DNA of 64,000 nucleotides from Pseudolabrys sp. (GCA_022841665.1 JALHRB010000003.1:62001-126000), one strand, 5' to 3'. Positions 29,692-40,497 are shown, numbered from the stretch's first letter. The notes: generated by a model not told the origin, from the letters alone. Translations and numbers: made by a program.

Positions 29692-29713
29692 GCGGCCTCG
29701 GAACTGAGGCCGC
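29692..29713 (-). promoter_or_regulatory. Hairpin abutting a start codon, downstream of hslU
   Basis: On the minus strand GCGGCCTC-AGTTCC-GAGGCCGC immediately followed by ATG. The right arm contains the likely ribosome-binding site GAGG. It may end hslU transcripts, hide the site from ribosomes, or both. There is no T-run. Confidence 0.5.
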
Positions 29714-29731
29714 GATCCTAGGCGAAGCCCG

Positions 29732-31039
29732 TTACAAGATAAACCGGCTGAGATCGGTGTTCTTGGCGAGGTCGCCGATGTGCTTTTGCACGAAGGCGGC
29801 GTCGATCTTCACCGTCTCGCCGGTGCGGTCGGTCGCCGTGAAGGAAATGTCGTCGAGCACGCGCTCCATCACCGTCTGCAGCCGGCGCGCGCCGATGTTT
29901 TCCACGCTGCCGTTCACCAGCACCGCGACGTCGGCAATGGCGTCGATGGCGTCCTCGGAGAATTCCAGCGTCACGCCTTCGGTCGCCAGCAGCGCGACAT
30001 ATTGCTTGATCAGCGAGGCTTCCGGCTCGGTCAGGATGCGGCGGAAATCGTCGCGCGTGAGCGCGCGCAATTCGACGCGGATCGGCAGTCGGCCCTGCAA
30101 TTCCGGCAGGAGGTCGGACGGTTTCGACAGGTGAAACGCGCCTGAGGCGATGAACAATATGTGGTCGGTCTTCACCGGCCCGTGCTTGGTGGCGACCGTG
30201 GTGCCCTCGATCAGCGGCAAGAGGTCGCGCTGCACGCCTTCGCGCGACACGTCGGCGCCGCTGCGCCCCTCGCGGCCGGCGATCTTGTCGATCTCGTCGA
30301 GAAAGACGATGCCGTTCTGCTCGACGGCACGCAGCGCCTCCTGAACCAGCGCGTCGCTGTCGAGCAGCTTGTCGGATTCCTCGGTGATCAGGATGTCGTG
30401 CGATTCCTGCACGGTGACGCGCCGCGTCTTGGTGCGGCCGCCGCCGAGCTTGCCGAAAATGTCGCCGATGTTGATGGCGCCCATCTGCGCGCCCGGCATG
30501 CCGGGGATCTCGAACATCGGCATGCCGCCGCCGCCGGCCTGCACCTCGATCTCGATTTCCTTGTCGTCGAGCTCGCCGGCGCGCAGCTTCTTGCGGAAGC
30601 TTTCACGCGTGGCGGGGCTGGCGCCGGAGCCGACCAGCGCATCGAGCACGCGCTCCTCCGCCGACATTTCCGCGCGCGCCCGCACGTCCTTGCGCTTCTG
30701 CTCGCGCGTCAGCGCAATGCCGATCTCGGCGAGGTCGCGCACGATCTGCTCGACGTCGCGGCCGACATAGCCGACCTCGGTGAATTTGGTGGCCTCGACC
30801 TTGAGGAAGGGCGCGCCGGCGAGCCGCGCCAGCCGCCGCGAAATCTCGGTCTTGCCGACGCCGGTCGGCCCGATCATCAGGATGTTCTTGGGCAGCACTT
30901 CCTCGCGCAGCTTGTCGTCGAGCTGCAGCCGCCGCCAGCGGTTGCGCAGCGCGATGGCGACCGCGCGCTTGGCGTCGGACTGGCCGACGATATAGCGGTC
31001 GAGCTCGGAAACGATTTCGCGGGGGGAGAAGTCGGTCAT
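29732..31039 (-). CDS. hslU: ATP-dependent protease ATPase subunit HslU
   Basis: 435 residues. HslU unfolds substrates for the HslV peptidase. [16 protein letters not shown] at the start, Walker A GPTGVGKT, pore loop GYVGRDVEQ, Walker [10 protein letters not shown] and the C-terminal hydrophobic tail DLSRFIL that docks into HslV are all present. It is downstream of hslV on the minus strand with a family-B repeat between. Confidence 0.97.
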   Translation of the reverse strand: MTDFSPREIVSELDRYIVGQSDAKRAVAIALRNRWRRLQLDDKLREEVLPKNILMIGPTGVGKTEISRRLARLAGAPFLKVEATKFTEVGYVGRDVEQIVRDLAEIGIALTREQKRKDVRARAEMSAEERVLDALVGSGASPATRESFRKKLRAGELDDKEIEIEVQAGGGGMPMFEIPGMPGAQMGAINIGDIFGKLGGGRTKTRRVTVQESHDILITEESDKLLDSDALVQEALRAVEQNGIVFLDEIDKIAGREGRSGADVSREGVQRDLLPLIEGTTVATKHGPVKTDHILFIASGAFHLSKPSDLLPELQGRLPIRVELRALTRDDFRRILTEPEASLIKQYVALLATEGVTLEFSEDAIDAIADVAVLVNGSVENIGARRLQTVMERVLDDISFTATDRTGETVKIDAAFVQKHIGDLAKNTDLSRFIL

Positions 31040-31049
31040 TGGGCCTCTT

Positions 31050-31172
31050 TTCCCGGGCGCAGCGCAGCGCGTATGCGGTGCGCTGCAGACCCGGGATCGT
31101 TACATACTCAGCAGTTGGTACGGCCCCGGATCAGTGAAGCAGCACTTCGTGCTGCATCGCATCCGGGGCACG
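31050..31172. repeat. Palindromic repeat, family B, between hslV and hslU
   Basis: TCCCGGGCGCAGCGCAGCGC, GTGCGCTGCAGACCCGGGAT, then GGCCCCGGATCAG and GCAGCACTTCGTGCTGC with CATCCGGGGCACG. A copy of 45660-45790 in layout. It interrupts the hslVU operon. Confidence 0.85.
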
Positions 31173-31175
31173 CCA

Positions 31176-31736
31176 TCATCCTTTCAAGCTTTCGATCGTC
31201 ACGTTGCGGTTGGTGTAGACGCAGATCTCGGCGGCGATGTCGAGCGACTTGCGCACGATCGCCTCGGCGTCGAGCGCCCCGTCGAGCAGCGCGCGCGCGG
31301 CGGCCAGCGCATAGTTGCCGCCGGAGCCGATGCCCATGACGCCGGCCTCCGGCTCGAGCACGTCGCCGGTGCCGGTGAGCACCAGCGACACTTGCGCATC
31401 GGCGACGATCATCATGGCTTCCAGCCGGCGCAGGTAACGGTCGGTGCGCCAGTCCTTGGCGAGCTCGACCGCAGCGCGGGTGAGCTGGCCGGGATACTGC
31501 TCGAGCTTGCCCTCCAGCCGCTCGAACAGCGTGAAGGCGTCGGCGGTGGCGCCGGCAAAGCCGCCGATCACGTCGCCTTTGCCCAGGCGGCGGACCTTCT
31601 TGGCGTTGGATTTGACGATTGTTTGCCCGATCGAGACCTGGCCGTCGCCGCCGACCGCCACCGTGCCGCCCTTGCGGACGGTGAGGATGGTGGTGCCGTG
31701 CCAGGAGGGATTGGTCGGATTGTCGGAGGGGGCCAT
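31176..31736 (-). CDS. hslV: ATP-dependent protease peptidase subunit HslV
   Basis: 186 residues. Proteasome-type N-terminal-threonine peptidase. The motif [25 protein letters not shown] is clear; the catalytic Thr lies after a 14-residue leader ([14 protein letters not shown]) that must be removed, as in related alphaproteobacteria. [15 protein letters not shown] is also typical. The start at 31736 has AAAGG upstream. It is divergent from hisB. Confidence 0.95.
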   Translation of the reverse strand: MAPSDNPTNPSWHGTTILTVRKGGTVAVGGDGQVSIGQTIVKSNAKKVRRLGKGDVIGGFAGATADAFTLFERLEGKLEQYPGQLTRAAVELAKDWRTDRYLRRLEAMMIVADAQVSLVLTGTGDVLEPEAGVMGIGSGGNYALAAARALLDGALDAEAIVRKSLDIAAEICVYTNRNVTIESLKG

Positions 31737-31762
31737 ACGCGGAAACCTTTGCGGGTCCCCGA

Positions 31763-31792
31763 CATGTAAGGGGGCCGCTCGGGGGATGCAAA
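31763..31792 (-). promoter_or_regulatory. Possible heat-shock-type promoter of hslVU
   Basis: On the minus strand TTTG (31792-31789), 18-base spacer, CTTACATG (31770-31763), a weak match to CTTG-N17/18-CYTATNT. Position 27 bases before hslV is reasonable. Low confidence. Confidence 0.3.
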
Positions 31793-31885
31793 CCGGCCGA
31801 TTGGCGCGGCCGGGGCGAGGTGGCAAATCTGGCAAACCCCTGATAAAAGGCCGGCGCGATTGAAGGATTTGCCAAAGGACCGGCC

Positions 31886-32479
31886 ATGCGCACAGGCGCC
31901 GTGAAGCGCAAGACCAAGGAAACCGACGTCGAGGTCGAAATCGACCTCGACGGGCAGGGCCGTTCGCAGGTGTCGACCGGCATCGGCTTCCTCGACCACA
32001 TGCTCGACCTGTTGGCGCGGCACTCGCGTATCGACATCACGGTCAAGGCCCAAGGCGACCTGCACATCGACCACCACCACACCACCGAGGACGTCGGCAT
32101 CGCGCTCGGCGCGGCGGTGAAGCAGGCGCTCGGCGCCATGAAGGGCATCACGCGTTATGCCGACGTGCACGTGCCGATGGACGAGGCGCTGACGCGCGTC
32201 GCGCTCGACATTTCCGGCCGGCCATTCCTGGTGTTCAAGGCGGAGTTCGTGCGCGACAAGGTCGGCTCGTTCGACACCGAGCTGGTGCAGGAGTGGTTCC
32301 AGGCCTTCGCCATGAATTCCGGCATCACGCTGCACCTGGAGACTTTGTACGGCACCAACGATCACCATATTGCCGAGTCCTGCTTCAAGGGACTGGCGCG
32401 CGCGTTGCGCGCCGCGGTGGCGATCGATCCGCGCGCCAAAGACGAGGTGCCGTCCACCAAGGGCTCGCTGGGCGGGTAG
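31886..32479 (+). CDS. hisB: Imidazoleglycerol-phosphate dehydratase
   Basis: 197 residues, the monofunctional form. It dehydrates imidazole glycerol phosphate in histidine synthesis, using two manganese ions. Motifs: [33 protein letters not shown], and [17 protein letters not shown] near the end with the third histidine pair. First gene of the hisB-DUF2628-hisH-hisA-hisF-hisE-coaA run; repeats occupy several spacers. Confidence 0.97.
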   Translation: MRTGAVKRKTKETDVEVEIDLDGQGRSQVSTGIGFLDHMLDLLARHSRIDITVKAQGDLHIDHHHTTEDVGIALGAAVKQALGAMKGITRYADVHVPMDEALTRVALDISGRPFLVFKAEFVRDKVGSFDTELVQEWFQAFAMNSGITLHLETLYGTNDHHIAESCFKGLARALRAAVAIDPRAKDEVPSTKGSLGG

Positions 32480-32485
32480 TTCAAT

Positions 32486-32584
32486 CGTCGTCCCCGCGCA
32501 GGCGGGGACCCAGTACTCACGGCCTCTCGCGCATGCTCGGACGCTGTGATTACTGGATGCCCGCTTCCGCGGGCATGACAGCAT
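32486..32584. repeat. Intergenic palindromic repeat, family A
   Basis: Opens with GTCCCCGCGCAGGCGGGGAC plus CCAGTACTC and closes with TTACTGGATGCCCGC and GCGGGCATGACA. It follows hisB. Confidence 0.8.
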
Positions 32585-32617
32585 GAGTAGGACGGCCGGC
32601 TGCGGCCGATAATTTCG

Positions 32618-33121
32618 ATGCCCACGTACACCGTGCACGCGCCGCCGCCGAGGAAGGGCGAAGCCTCAAGCGCTCCCGAGCGCTTCCGCTTCGTGCGCGA
32701 CGGATTCCACTTCTGGGCCTTCGTGTTTCCGCCGTTGTGGCTGCTGGCGCACCGGCTGTGGTTGGCGCTGGTGATTTATCTTGTCGGCTACGGCGCGATC
32801 GCGGTGGCGCTCGCCTTTGCGGGCGCAACGCCGAACATGCAATTCGCCGCCACCGTTCTGATCCATCTGCTGATGGGCTTCGAGGCCTCGAGCATCCGGC
32901 GCTGGACCTACACGCGCCGCAAATGGGCGACGCTCGGCTTTGTCGTCGGCGAGGACGAGGAAGCGGCCGAGCAGCGCTTCTATGCGGAATGGGCCAAGCG
33001 TCCGGCCGCGGCGCCGGAGCCGCCGCCGCCAGAGCCGGCCTATGCGACGCCGGTGCGGCGCGGGGCGCCGAGCGGCAGCGATGTCATCGGGCTGTTTCCG
33101 GAGCCGGGGGCGCCGCGATGA
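32618..33121 (+). CDS. DUF2628 domain-containing membrane protein
   Basis: 167 residues. [27 protein letters not shown], a second helix around [17 protein letters not shown], and a third near [17 protein letters not shown] make a small polytopic core; the C-terminus is proline-rich. It matches the DUF2628 family, which regularly sits between hisB and hisH in this order. The function is unknown. Its stop overlaps the hisH start (ATGA), so the two are translationally coupled. Confidence 0.88.
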   Translation: MPTYTVHAPPPRKGEASSAPERFRFVRDGFHFWAFVFPPLWLLAHRLWLALVIYLVGYGAIAVALAFAGATPNMQFAATVLIHLLMGFEASSIRRWTYTRRKWATLGFVVGEDEEAAEQRFYAEWAKRPAAAPEPPPPEPAYATPVRRGAPSGSDVIGLFPEPGAPR

Positions 33122-33768
33122 GCGTCGCCATCGTCGATTACGGCTCGGGCAATCTGCACTCGGCTGCCAAAGCCTTCGAGCGCGCCGCGCGCGAAAGCAA
33201 TCGCGCCGAAGCGATCGTGGTGACCAGCGATCCGGCCAAGGTGGCCGCCGCCTCCCGCGTGGTGCTGCCGGGCGTCGGCGCCTTCGCCGATTGCCGGCGC
33301 GGGCTCGACGCCATCCCGGGCATGGTCGAGGCGTTGAACGAGAACGTGCTTCAGCGTGGCCGCCCCTTCTTCGGCATCTGCGTCGGCATGCAGCTGATGG
33401 CGGAGCGCGGGCGCGAATACCAGGTGACGCCGGGGCTTGGCTGGATCGCCGGCGAGGTCGACAAGATCGCGCCGAACGACGCCAGCCTGAAGATCCCGCA
33501 CATGGGCTGGAACACGCTCAACCTTCTTAAGATGCACCCGCTGCTCGACGAGATTCCGCTCGGGCCGGACGGCCTGCACGCCTATTTCGTGCACTCCTAC
33601 GAGCTGAAAGCCGCAAAGCGCGACGACCTGGTGGCGCAGGCCGACTACGGCGGCCCGCTCACCGCCATCGTCGGCCGCGACAACATGGTGGGCACGCAAT
33701 TCCATCCCGAGAAGAGCCAGAAGCTCGGCCTGAAACTGATCGCCAATTTCCTGAAGTGGGCGCCGTGA
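33118..33768 (+). CDS. hisH: Imidazole glycerol phosphate synthase, glutaminase subunit
   Basis: 216 residues. Class-I glutamine amidotransferase that feeds ammonia to His[12 protein letters not shown] at the start, nucleophile C88 in GICVGMQLM, and the His/Glu pair in QFHPEKSQ. The start overlaps the stop of the DUF2628 gene by four bases. hisA and hisF follow. Confidence 0.97.
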   Translation: MSVAIVDYGSGNLHSAAKAFERAARESNRAEAIVVTSDPAKVAAASRVVLPGVGAFADCRRGLDAIPGMVEALNENVLQRGRPFFGICVGMQLMAERGREYQVTPGLGWIAGEVDKIAPNDASLKIPHMGWNTLNLLKMHPLLDEIPLGPDGLHAYFVHSYELKAAKRDDLVAQADYGGPLTAIVGRDNMVGTQFHPEKSQKLGLKLIANFLKWAP

Positions 33769-33780
33769 TACACAAAAAAC

Positions 33781-33886
33781 TGTCATTCCGGGACACCGCG
33801 CAGCGGCGGACCCGGAATCCATATTCCGCAGCACTGGGATTATGGATTCCGGGTTCGCGAGCTTCGCGCGCGCCCCGGAATGACGG
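33781..33886. repeat. Palindromic repeat with TGTCATTCCGGG ends
   Basis: Opens with TGTCATTCCGGGACACCGCG and closes with GCGCGCCCCGGAATGAC; the middle has GGAATCCATATTCCGCAGC and TATGGATTCCGGG as inverted modules. It occupies the hisH-hisA spacer. Confidence 0.8.
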
Positions 33887-33901
33887 TGAGGATAAAACAC
33901 T

Positions 33902-34636
33902 GTGATTCTCTTTCCCGCTATCGATCTCAAGGAAGGCCTTGCCGTGCGCCTGCAGCAGGGCGACATGGCGCGCGCGACCGTGTTTCACCGCGATCCGGCC
34001 GCGCAGGCGCATGTATTCGAGACGCAGGGCTTCGAGCACCTGCATGTTGTCGACCTCGACGGCGCCTTTGCCGGCAAGTCGATGAACGGCGCCGCGGTCG
34101 AGCGCATCCTCAAGACGGTGAGCATGTGCGTGCAGCTCGGCGGCGGCATCCGCGATGTCGCGGCGATCGAAGGCTGGCTGGCGAAGGGCGTCAACCGCGT
34201 CATCATCGGCACCGCGGCGGTGCGCAATCCCGCGCTGGTGAAGGAAGCGGCGCGTAATTTTCCAAAGAAGATCGCGGTCGGGCTCGACGCGCGCGACGGC
34301 AAGGTCGCGGTCGAAGGTTGGGCGGAAACTTCGGAACTGTCGGCGCTCGATATCGCGCGCCGCTTCGAGGACGCCGGCGTCGCCGCCATCATCTACACCG
34401 ACGTGGCGCGCGACGGCATGCTCAAGGGCCTCAATCTCGACGCAACGATTGAGCTTGCCGAGGCGATCTCGATCCCGGTGATCGCATCGGGCGGACTGGC
34501 GTCGATCGACGACATCAAGGCGATGCTGGAGCCGCGCGCGAAAAAACTCGCCGGCGCCATCGCCGGCCGCGCACTCTATGACGGGCGGCTGGACGCGGCG
34601 GCGGCGCTCAAGCTGATCAAACAGGCGAAGCGCTAG
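33902..34636 (+). CDS. hisA: Phosphoribosylformimino-ribotide isomerase
   Basis: 244 residues, a (beta/alpha)8 barrel performing the Amadori isomerisation before HisHF. GTG start at 33902 with GAGGA nine bases upstream. [20 protein letters not shown] carries the first catalytic Asp; the second-half Asp is in [18 protein letters not shown] and SGGLASIDD phosphate-binding loops are present. Confidence 0.97.
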   Translation: MILFPAIDLKEGLAVRLQQGDMARATVFHRDPAAQAHVFETQGFEHLHVVDLDGAFAGKSMNGAAVERILKTVSMCVQLGGGIRDVAAIEGWLAKGVNRVIIGTAAVRNPALVKEAARNFPKKIAVGLDARDGKVAVEGWAETSELSALDIARRFEDAGVAAIIYTDVARDGMLKGLNLDATIELAEAISIPVIASGGLASIDDIKAMLEPRAKKLAGAIAGRALYDGRLDAAAALKLIKQAKR

Positions 34637-34666
34637 TGGCCTTGCTCGAGACGAAAACGCTTTTCC

Positions 34667-34764
34667 TGTCGTCCCCGCGAAAGCGGGGACCCATACTCCG
34701 CAGCTTCTCGGATATGCTGCGGAGTATGGGTCCCGGGCCTCGCTTCGCTCGCCCGGGACGACAG
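34667..34764. repeat. Intergenic palindromic repeat, family A variant
   Basis: Long imperfect palindrome: CTGTCGTCCCCGCGAAAGCG at the left, CCATACTCCGCAGC and GCTGCGGAGTATGG as inner inverted arms, CCCGGGACGACAG at the right. Located between hisA and hisF. Confidence 0.85.
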
Positions 34765-34781
34765 AATTGGGATCAGCGCTG

Positions 34782-35558
34782 ATGTTCAAAGTCCGCGTCA
34801 TTCCCTGCCTCGACGTGAAGGACGGCCGCGTCGTCAAGGGCGTCAATTTCGTCAACCTGCGCGACGCCGGCGATCCGGTGGAGGCGGCAATCGCCTATGA
34901 CGCGGCGGGCGCGGACGAGCTCACCTTCCTCGACATCACGGCGAGCCACGAGAACCGTGACACGATCTACGACGTCGTCACGCGCACGGCGGAAGCCTGC
35001 TTCATGCCGCTCACCGTCGGCGGCGGCGTGCGCACGGTGGACGACATCCGCAAGCTGCTCACCTGCGGCGCCGACAAGGTGTCGATCAACACCGCGGCGG
35101 TGAGCCGGCGCGCCTTCGTCAAGGAGGCGGCGGAGAAGTTCGGCGACCAATGCATCGTGGTCGCGATCGACGCTAAGAAGGTGTCGAAGCCGGGCGAAAA
35201 AGACCGTTGGGAGATTTTCACCCATGGCGGGCGCAACCCGACCGGGCTCGATGCGGTCGCCTATGCCAAGGAAGTCGCCGCACTCGGGGCCGGCGAGATC
35301 CTGCTCACCTCGATGGACCGCGACGGTACCCGCGCGGGCTTCGACATTGCGCTCACCCGTGCGGTCGCCGACGCGGTATCGATCCCGGTGATCGCCTCCG
35401 GCGGCGTCGGCAATCTCGATCACCTGGTCGAGGGCATCCGCGACGGCCACGCCACCGCGGTGCTGGCAGCCTCGATCTTCCACTTCGGCGAGCACACCGT
35501 GCGCGCGGCCAAGCTCCATATGGCCAAGGCCGGTCTGCCGATGCGGCTGGACGCGTAG
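34782..35558 (+). CDS. hisF: Imidazole glycerol phosphate synthase, cyclase subunit
   Basis: 258 residues. Barrel subunit that makes imidazole glycerol phosphate and AICAR from PRFAR and ammonia. [19 protein letters not shown] (first catalytic Asp), [24 protein letters not shown] (second Asp) and [10 protein letters not shown] are intact. The ATG at 34782 is used. It works as a heterodimer with HisH. Confidence 0.97.
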   Translation: MFKVRVIPCLDVKDGRVVKGVNFVNLRDAGDPVEAAIAYDAAGADELTFLDITASHENRDTIYDVVTRTAEACFMPLTVGGGVRTVDDIRKLLTCGADKVSINTAAVSRRAFVKEAAEKFGDQCIVVAIDAKKVSKPGEKDRWEIFTHGGRNPTGLDAVAYAKEVAALGAGEILLTSMDRDGTRAGFDIALTRAVADAVSIPVIASGGVGNLDHLVEGIRDGHATAVLAASIFHFGEHTVRAAKLHMAKAGLPMRLDA

Positions 35559-35561
35559 TGT

Positions 35562-35655
35562 TTGTCGTCACCGGGCTTGACCCGGTGACCCCGCTTAGAC
35601 GGGCACGGTATTGCCTTTCTAAGCGAGATGGCCGGGACAAGCCCGGCCATGACAA
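35562..35655. repeat. Palindromic repeat, 'CCGGGCTTGACCCGG' family
   Basis: GTCGTCACCGGGCTTGACCC at the left, inner arms CCGCTTAGACGGG / CTAAGCGAGATGG, and GGGACAAGCCCGGCCATGAC at the right. It lies between hisF and hisE. Confidence 0.75.
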
Positions 35656-35684
35656 GGAACGAGCGGAAGTGCTATTCAGCAGCC

Positions 35685-36011
35685 ATGACCAAATTCACCC
35701 TGGCCGATCTGGAAAAGCGCGTGGCCGCGCGCGCCAAAGCGAGCGCCAAGGAATCCTATACCCGCGCGCTGATCGACAAGGGCGTCGGCCACTGCGCCAA
35801 GAAGCTCAACGAAGAGGCCTTCGAAACCGGAATGGCGGCCGTGCAGGAAAACAAGCGCCGCGTCATCGCCGAAGCCGCCGATCTTCTCTATCATTTGATG
35901 GTGGTGCTGAAGGTGCGCGGCGTCACGCTCAAGCAGGTCGAGGCCGAGCTGAACAAGCGCACCCGGCAGAGCGGCCACGCGGAAAAGGCGTCCCGGCCGC
36001 GAGCAAAATGA
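35685..36011 (+). CDS. hisE: Phosphoribosyl-ATP pyrophosphatase
   Basis: 108 residues, all-alpha MazG-like pyrophosphatase for the second step of histidine synthesis. [36 protein letters not shown] holds the metal-binding Glu and Asp residues. The stop overlaps the coaA start (ATGA). Confidence 0.95.
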   Translation: MTKFTLADLEKRVAARAKASAKESYTRALIDKGVGHCAKKLNEEAFETGMAAVQENKRRVIAEAADLLYHLMVVLKVRGVTLKQVEAELNKRTRQSGHAEKASRPRAK

Positions 36012-36964
36012 TGGAACAGCGCACGCAAGACAACCTCTCGCCCTACCGCACGTTCTCGCGCGCGGACTGGGCGGCCTTGCGCGAAGACGCGCCGATGACG
36101 CTGACTTCGGACGAGGTCACGCGCCTGCGCTCGCTGCACGACCGGCTCGACATCGCGGAAGTCGAGGAAATCTATCTGTCGCTCTCGCGCCTGTTGTCGC
36201 TCTACGTGGCGGCGACGCAGCGGCTGTTTCGCGCGCAGCAGAAGTTCCTCGGCACCGAGGACGCCAAGATGCCTTACGTCATCGGCGTCGCGGGTTCGGT
36301 CGCGGTCGGCAAGTCGACCACCGCGCGCGTGCTGCAGGCGCTGCTGGCGCGCTGGCCGAACGTGCCGAAGGTCGATCTCATCACCACCGACGGCTTCCTC
36401 TATCCGAACGCAATCCTCGAGCGCGAAGGCCTGATGGAGAAGAAGGGCTTTCCCGAGAGCTACGACCTGCCGGCGCTGCTGCGCTTCCTCTCCGACGTGA
36501 AGGCGGGGCGGCGGCCGGTGCGCGCGCCGATCTATTCGCATCTCGTCTATGACGTGACGCCGAACCAGTGGGTCGAGGTCGACCGTCCCGACATCCTGAT
36601 CGTCGAGGGCTTAAACGTGCTGCAGACCGGGCGGCTGCCGAAGGACGGCACGGCGATTCCCTTCGTGTCCGACTTCTTCGACTTCTCGGTCTATCTCGAC
36701 GCCGACGAGGACGTGCTCAAGTCCTGGTACGTCGACCGTTTCCTCACGCTGCGCGGCACCGCGTTCCGCGATCCGAAGTCTTACTTCCACCGGTATTCGC
36801 AATTGTCGGACAAGGAAGCGATCGCAACCGCCGCCTCGATCTGGGAGCGGATCAATCTGGTCAACCTGCACGAAAACATCTTGCCGACGCGCCAGCGCGC
36901 CGACCTCATCCTGAAGAAGGGCGAGAGTCACCTGGTCGAGGAAGTGGCGCTGAGGAAGTTGTAG
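36008..36964 (+). CDS. coaA: Pantothenate kinase (type I)
   Basis: 318 residues. It phosphorylates pantothenate, the committed step of CoA synthesis. P-loop GSVAVGKST at 96-104, [18 protein letters not shown] and the end motif [13 protein letters not shown] are typical of bacterial type I enzymes. ATG at 36008 overlaps the hisE stop, with a second ATG right behind. Co-transcription with the his genes is conserved in the order. Confidence 0.96.
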   Translation: MMEQRTQDNLSPYRTFSRADWAALREDAPMTLTSDEVTRLRSLHDRLDIAEVEEIYLSLSRLLSLYVAATQRLFRAQQKFLGTEDAKMPYVIGVAGSVAVGKSTTARVLQALLARWPNVPKVDLITTDGFLYPNAILEREGLMEKKGFPESYDLPALLRFLSDVKAGRRPVRAPIYSHLVYDVTPNQWVEVDRPDILIVEGLNVLQTGRLPKDGTAIPFVSDFFDFSVYLDADEDVLKSWYVDRFLTLRGTAFRDPKSYFHRYSQLSDKEAIATAASIWERINLVNLHENILPTRQRADLILKKGESHLVEEVALRKL

Positions 36965-36971
36965 CGCCCAG

Positions 36972-37070
36972 CCGTCGTCCCCGCGAAAGCGGGGACCCAG
37001 TACGCCCAGCGCAAGTAATGGATCGATGGCTTTGTGATTACTGGATCGTCCGCCTTCGCGGACGATGACA
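36972..37070. repeat. Intergenic palindromic repeat, family A
   Basis: GTCGTCCCCGCGAAAGCGGG at the left, CCAGTACGCCC, then TTACTGGATCGTCCGCC-TTC and GCGGACGATGACA at the right. It lies between converging coaA and the OlsB-like gene. Confidence 0.8.
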
Positions 37071-37090
37071 ACATGAATATGCGGCGAGAT

Positions 37091-38035
37091 TCACGCCGCG
37101 CGACGGCTGGGATCGAAGTGCTCGATGTAGCGCTGGTCGATCACCGAGAAGGGCAGCACGATCAGCACGTCGGTGGTGCCGAACTCGTGGTCGACCACCG
37201 CGCCGTCGCCGATATAGGCCCCTAACCGCAGATAGCCCTTGATCAGCGGCGGCAGCGCGCGCAGCGCGGCCTTCGGATCGATGGCTTCCTTCGACATGCG
37301 GTTCATTTCGACGTAGCGCTCGGGCAGCGCGCGGGCGCGCCACGGCTCGGGCGCGCGCGAATAGTGGTGGAGGAACGACAGCGGCAGCGCGAGGCGCTTG
37401 GGGTCGGTGCCTTCGAGCGAGGCGCAACCGATCATCACGTCGAAGCGGTTCTGGCTGACGTAGGCGTAGATGCCGTGCCACAGCAGCTCGACCGTGCGCT
37501 TGTTGCGGTAGGGCGCCAGCACGCAGGAGCGGCCGAGCTCGAGGAATTGCATGTTGCCGTGGCGCGCGAGCAGGCCGCCGATGTCGAACTCGCCGGCGGT
37601 ATAGAAGCCGCCGTGGTCTTCCGCCAGCGCCTGGCGCAGCAGCCGGTAGGTGCCGACGACGGCGGGCCGGTTGAGCGCCGAGCGGTCGCGCGCGGCGTGG
37701 TCGATCACCAAGAGGTGGTCGCAGATCGCGTCATAGGCGTCGACATCGCGGCGCGCGAACAGCCGGCCCGGATTGGGGATGGCGGTGCCTTCCTGGTAAA
37801 ATACGCGGTAGCGCAGTTTCTGCGCCTGCCGCACCTCCGCCGCCGTCTGCGCCAGCCGCACTTCGAGCGACCCCAACCGCCCGAGCGACTGCGAGGGCCG
37901 GTGGGCGCGCGCCGCCCAGGCCTGCAAACCGCCATAGGCCTGCAGCGACGAGATCAGTCCCGGAACGCCGGGGCCGGCCGGAGCCGGACGAAACCGCTCG
38001 AACAGGCTGCGTGGCGCACTGAGGCGGCTGGCCAT
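37091..38035 (-). CDS. GNAT-type N-acyltransferase, OlsB-like
   Basis: 314 residues. OlsB transfers 3-hydroxyacyl chains to ornithine, the first step of ornithine-lipid synthesis. Core: LRYRVFYQEG, CDHLLVIDH, VVGTYRLLRQ, FLELGRSCVLAPYRNKRTVELLWHGI and MIGCASLEGTDP, all typical of the OlsB/hemolysin-like GNAT family. The substrate is not proven, and OlsA is not in the window. The start at 38035 has AGGA upstream. A GCGGCG hairpin overlaps the stop codon (37081-37099). Confidence 0.88.
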   Translation of the reverse strand: MASRLSAPRSLFERFRPAPAGPGVPGLISSLQAYGGLQAWAARAHRPSQSLGRLGSLEVRLAQTAAEVRQAQKLRYRVFYQEGTAIPNPGRLFARRDVDAYDAICDHLLVIDHAARDRSALNRPAVVGTYRLLRQALAEDHGGFYTAGEFDIGGLLARHGNMQFLELGRSCVLAPYRNKRTVELLWHGIYAYVSQNRFDVMIGCASLEGTDPKRLALPLSFLHHYSRAPEPWRARALPERYVEMNRMSKEAIDPKAALRALPPLIKGYLRLGAYIGDGAVVDHEFGTTDVLIVLPFSVIDQRYIEHFDPSRRAA

Positions 38036-38147
38036 GAGATTTCGGTTCCTTTCGGGGCCCGATCTGGCGCGAATCGGCGGACCAAACGTCTGCGACCCGT
38101 AGAACATGGGCCGAACACGAATTTATGACAATGTGGGGAAAGTTCCG

Positions 38148-40376
38148 TTACGCCGCAAGCGGCGCCTGTGCCCGCGCAAGGGTGGCCAGCGTTTCGCGCA
38201 GGCGCTGGTGGTCGAGCGGCTTGACCAGGAGATCGTCCATGCCGGCGGCGAGCGCGGCTTCGCGGTCCTCGGCCGAGGCGTTGGCCGTCAGCGCCAGGAT
38301 GCGGGTCGCCGGCTGAGCCGGCTCGAGCGCCGCTTCTTCGGCGCGGATGCGGCGGGTCGCTTCCAGCCCGTCCATGCCGGGCATCTGCAGGTCCATCAGC
38401 ACGACGTCGTAGGGCGCGCCGGCTGCGCGCGCGGCGCGCCAGCCCTCCAGTGCGGCTTCGCCGTTGCCGGCAACGGTCGGACGATGGCCGAGGCGCGTGA
38501 GCAGCGCGCGCGCCAGCAGCGCGTTGATCTCGTTGTCCTCGGCGACAAGGATGTTGAGGCCGCGCGTTCTCTCCGGCGCTTCGGCGTCCGCGGCGGCGGC
38601 TTCCGCCGGCGCGTGATCGAAGTCATCTTCCGTTGCAAGCCGCGCGGCGAGCGAGGCGGCGCGCACGGGTTTCACCAGATAGCCGGTGAAGCCGGCGCTC
38701 TTGAGCGTGGGCAGCTCGTGCCGCTCGGTCGGGCGGATGAGCACGATGCGGCGCGCGATGTCGAGCGTGGCGATGCCGCCGCCTTCCAGCATGGCGGCGG
38801 CGAGCGAAAAATCGACCAGCAGCGCGTCCCAGCGGCGTTCGGGCAGCAGCGCGCGCGCGATCTCGACGTCGGTCACCGCACAGGTTCTGGCGCCCCAGCG
38901 GCCGAGGCGGCGCGCCAGCAGCGAGGCTTCGATCTCTTGCGCCGCGACGATCATCACCGCGCTGTTCGTGAGGTCGGGCACGGCAAAGCCTTGCGCCTGC
39001 GCGCCGGACGCCGCGTGCAGCGGCAGCGTGAAGCTGAAGGTCGAGCCGACGCCGGGCGCGCTTTGCACGCCCATGCGCCCTTCCATGCGCTCGACGATGC
39101 GCTTGGAGATGGCGAGGCCGAGGCCGGTGCCGCCGAAGCGCCGCGTGGAGGAGCCGTCGGCCTGCTCGAACTCGCGGAAGATGCGCGCCTGGTCTTCGCC
39201 CTTCAGGCCGATGCCGGTGTCGCGCACCACGAAACGAACTTCATGCGCCGCCTCGCCCGGCTCGACGATGACGGCGACGCCGCCTTTGTCGGTGAACTTG
39301 ATCGCGTTGCCGGCGAGGTTGAGCAGCACCTGACGCAGCCGCGCCGCGTCGCCCACCAGCGTCGCCGGCAACCGCTCGTCCACGAAAGACGCGATCTCGA
39401 TGCCCTTGGCCTGTGCGCGCGGCGCCATCAGCTCGATGGTCTCCTCGACCAGCGGCGCCAGCGCGAAAGGCCGCGCGTCGAGGTCGAGCTTGCCGGCCTC
39501 GATCTTGGAGAAATCGAGAATTTCCTCGATCAGCGCCAGCAGCGTTTCGCCGGACGTCTTGGCGGCTTTTGCGTAAGTCGTCTGCTCGGGCGTGAGCGGC
39601 GTGTCGAGCAGCAGGTCGGCCATGCCGAGCATGCCGTTGAGCGGCGTGCGGATCTCGTGGCTGACGGTGGCGAGGAAGCGCGACTTGGCGCGGTTGGCGG
39701 CTTCCGCCTGGTCGCGCGTGGCATGCAACGCGCGCTCGGCCGCGACGCGGGCGGTGACGTCGCGCCCGACGCTTTGCACTTCGGTGCCGTCTTCGCCGCG
39801 CACGGCGACCTCGCGCCATGCGATCCAGCGCGCGTCGTCGCCCTCGCCGATGCGCTGGTCGTAGATGCGCGTGCCGTCGGCGAGCATGGTCACCGGGCCC
39901 TGCGCCGCCACGGCCAGGGCGGCCGCATGGCCGAGCACGGCCGCGCGCGGCGCGCCGGTCAGTTCGCAGAAGGCGTCGTTGGCGTAAGTGACGCGGCCTT
40001 GCGCGTCGCGGCGCACGATCAGATCGCCTTGCGCCTCGAGCAGGCTGCGGGCGCGCTCCTCCGCCTCGCGCAGCTCCCAATTGCGGTCGGACAACTCCTC
40101 CAGCTCGGCCTCGAGTTCGCGGATCTTGCGCTTGCGGTTGCGCCGGCCGCGCAGCAGCAGGGCGATGGTCGCGCAGGCGACGGCGAACAGCGCGCCGACG
40201 CCGGTGGCGTAGTCGTAAGGATCGAAATTGGGACGCTGGATGATGATGCCGGCGATGAAGCCGATGGCGCCCCAGATGATGCCGGCGGTGGTGAGGAAGG
40301 CGCGCCCGAACAGGAGCAGCGCGGCCTTGTTGCGCTCGGCGGCGCCGATCTTTCGGGGGACGGGCTTGGCTCGCAT
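38148..40376 (-). CDS. Hybrid sensor histidine kinase with two receiver domains
   Basis: 742 residues. Two N-terminal helices (about 28-46, 58-76), a coiled coil, a PAS domain (about 105-215), HisKA with phospho-His H240 in [13 protein letters not shown], HATPase with N357 and [10 protein letters not shown], a first receiver (about 481-580) and a second one (about 608-730). The first receiver has lost the acidic pair (VAAQE) although D522 and KP remain; the second is canonical (AEDN, D662 in [10 protein letters not shown]). No cognate regulator lies beside it. The signal is unknown. Confidence 0.93.
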   Translation of the reverse strand: MRAKPVPRKIGAAERNKAALLLFGRAFLTTAGIIWGAIGFIAGIIIQRPNFDPYDYATGVGALFAVACATIALLLRGRRNRKRKIRELEAELEELSDRNWELREAEERARSLLEAQGDLIVRRDAQGRVTYANDAFCELTGAPRAAVLGHAAALAVAAQGPVTMLADGTRIYDQRIGEGDDARWIAWREVAVRGEDGTEVQSVGRDVTARVAAERALHATRDQAEAANRAKSRFLATVSHEIRTPLNGMLGMADLLLDTPLTPEQTTYAKAAKTSGETLLALIEEILDFSKIEAGKLDLDARPFALAPLVEETIELMAPRAQAKGIEIASFVDERLPATLVGDAARLRQVLLNLAGNAIKFTDKGGVAVIVEPGEAAHEVRFVVRDTGIGLKGEDQARIFREFEQADGSSTRRFGGTGLGLAISKRIVERMEGRMGVQSAPGVGSTFSFTLPLHAASGAQAQGFAVPDLTNSAVMIVAAQEIEASLLARRLGRWGARTCAVTDVEIARALLPERRWDALLVDFSLAAAMLEGGGIATLDIARRIVLIRPTERHELPTLKSAGFTGYLVKPVRAASLAARLATEDDFDHAPAEAAAADAEAPERTRGLNILVAEDNEINALLARALLTRLGHRPTVAGNGEAALEGWRAARAAGAPYDVVLMDLQMPGMDGLEATRRIRAEEAALEPAQPATRILALTANASAEDREAALAAGMDDLLVKPLDHQRLRETLATLARAQAPLAA

Positions 40377-40497
40377 GCGGGCACGGTCACGCGCTGAATT
40401 TCACCGCGCCATTTGGCCCGTGGAATATTGCCATTCCATTCCGCGCGGACGCGCATAGGCGCGTTCCGGCAATCGTGGTGAAGGATTAGTTAATCGC

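Noticed and set aside
38106-40397. 763-codon open frame on the plus strand
   Set aside because: Shadow of the hybrid histidine kinase; composition is Arg/Gly/Ala-biased with no domain.
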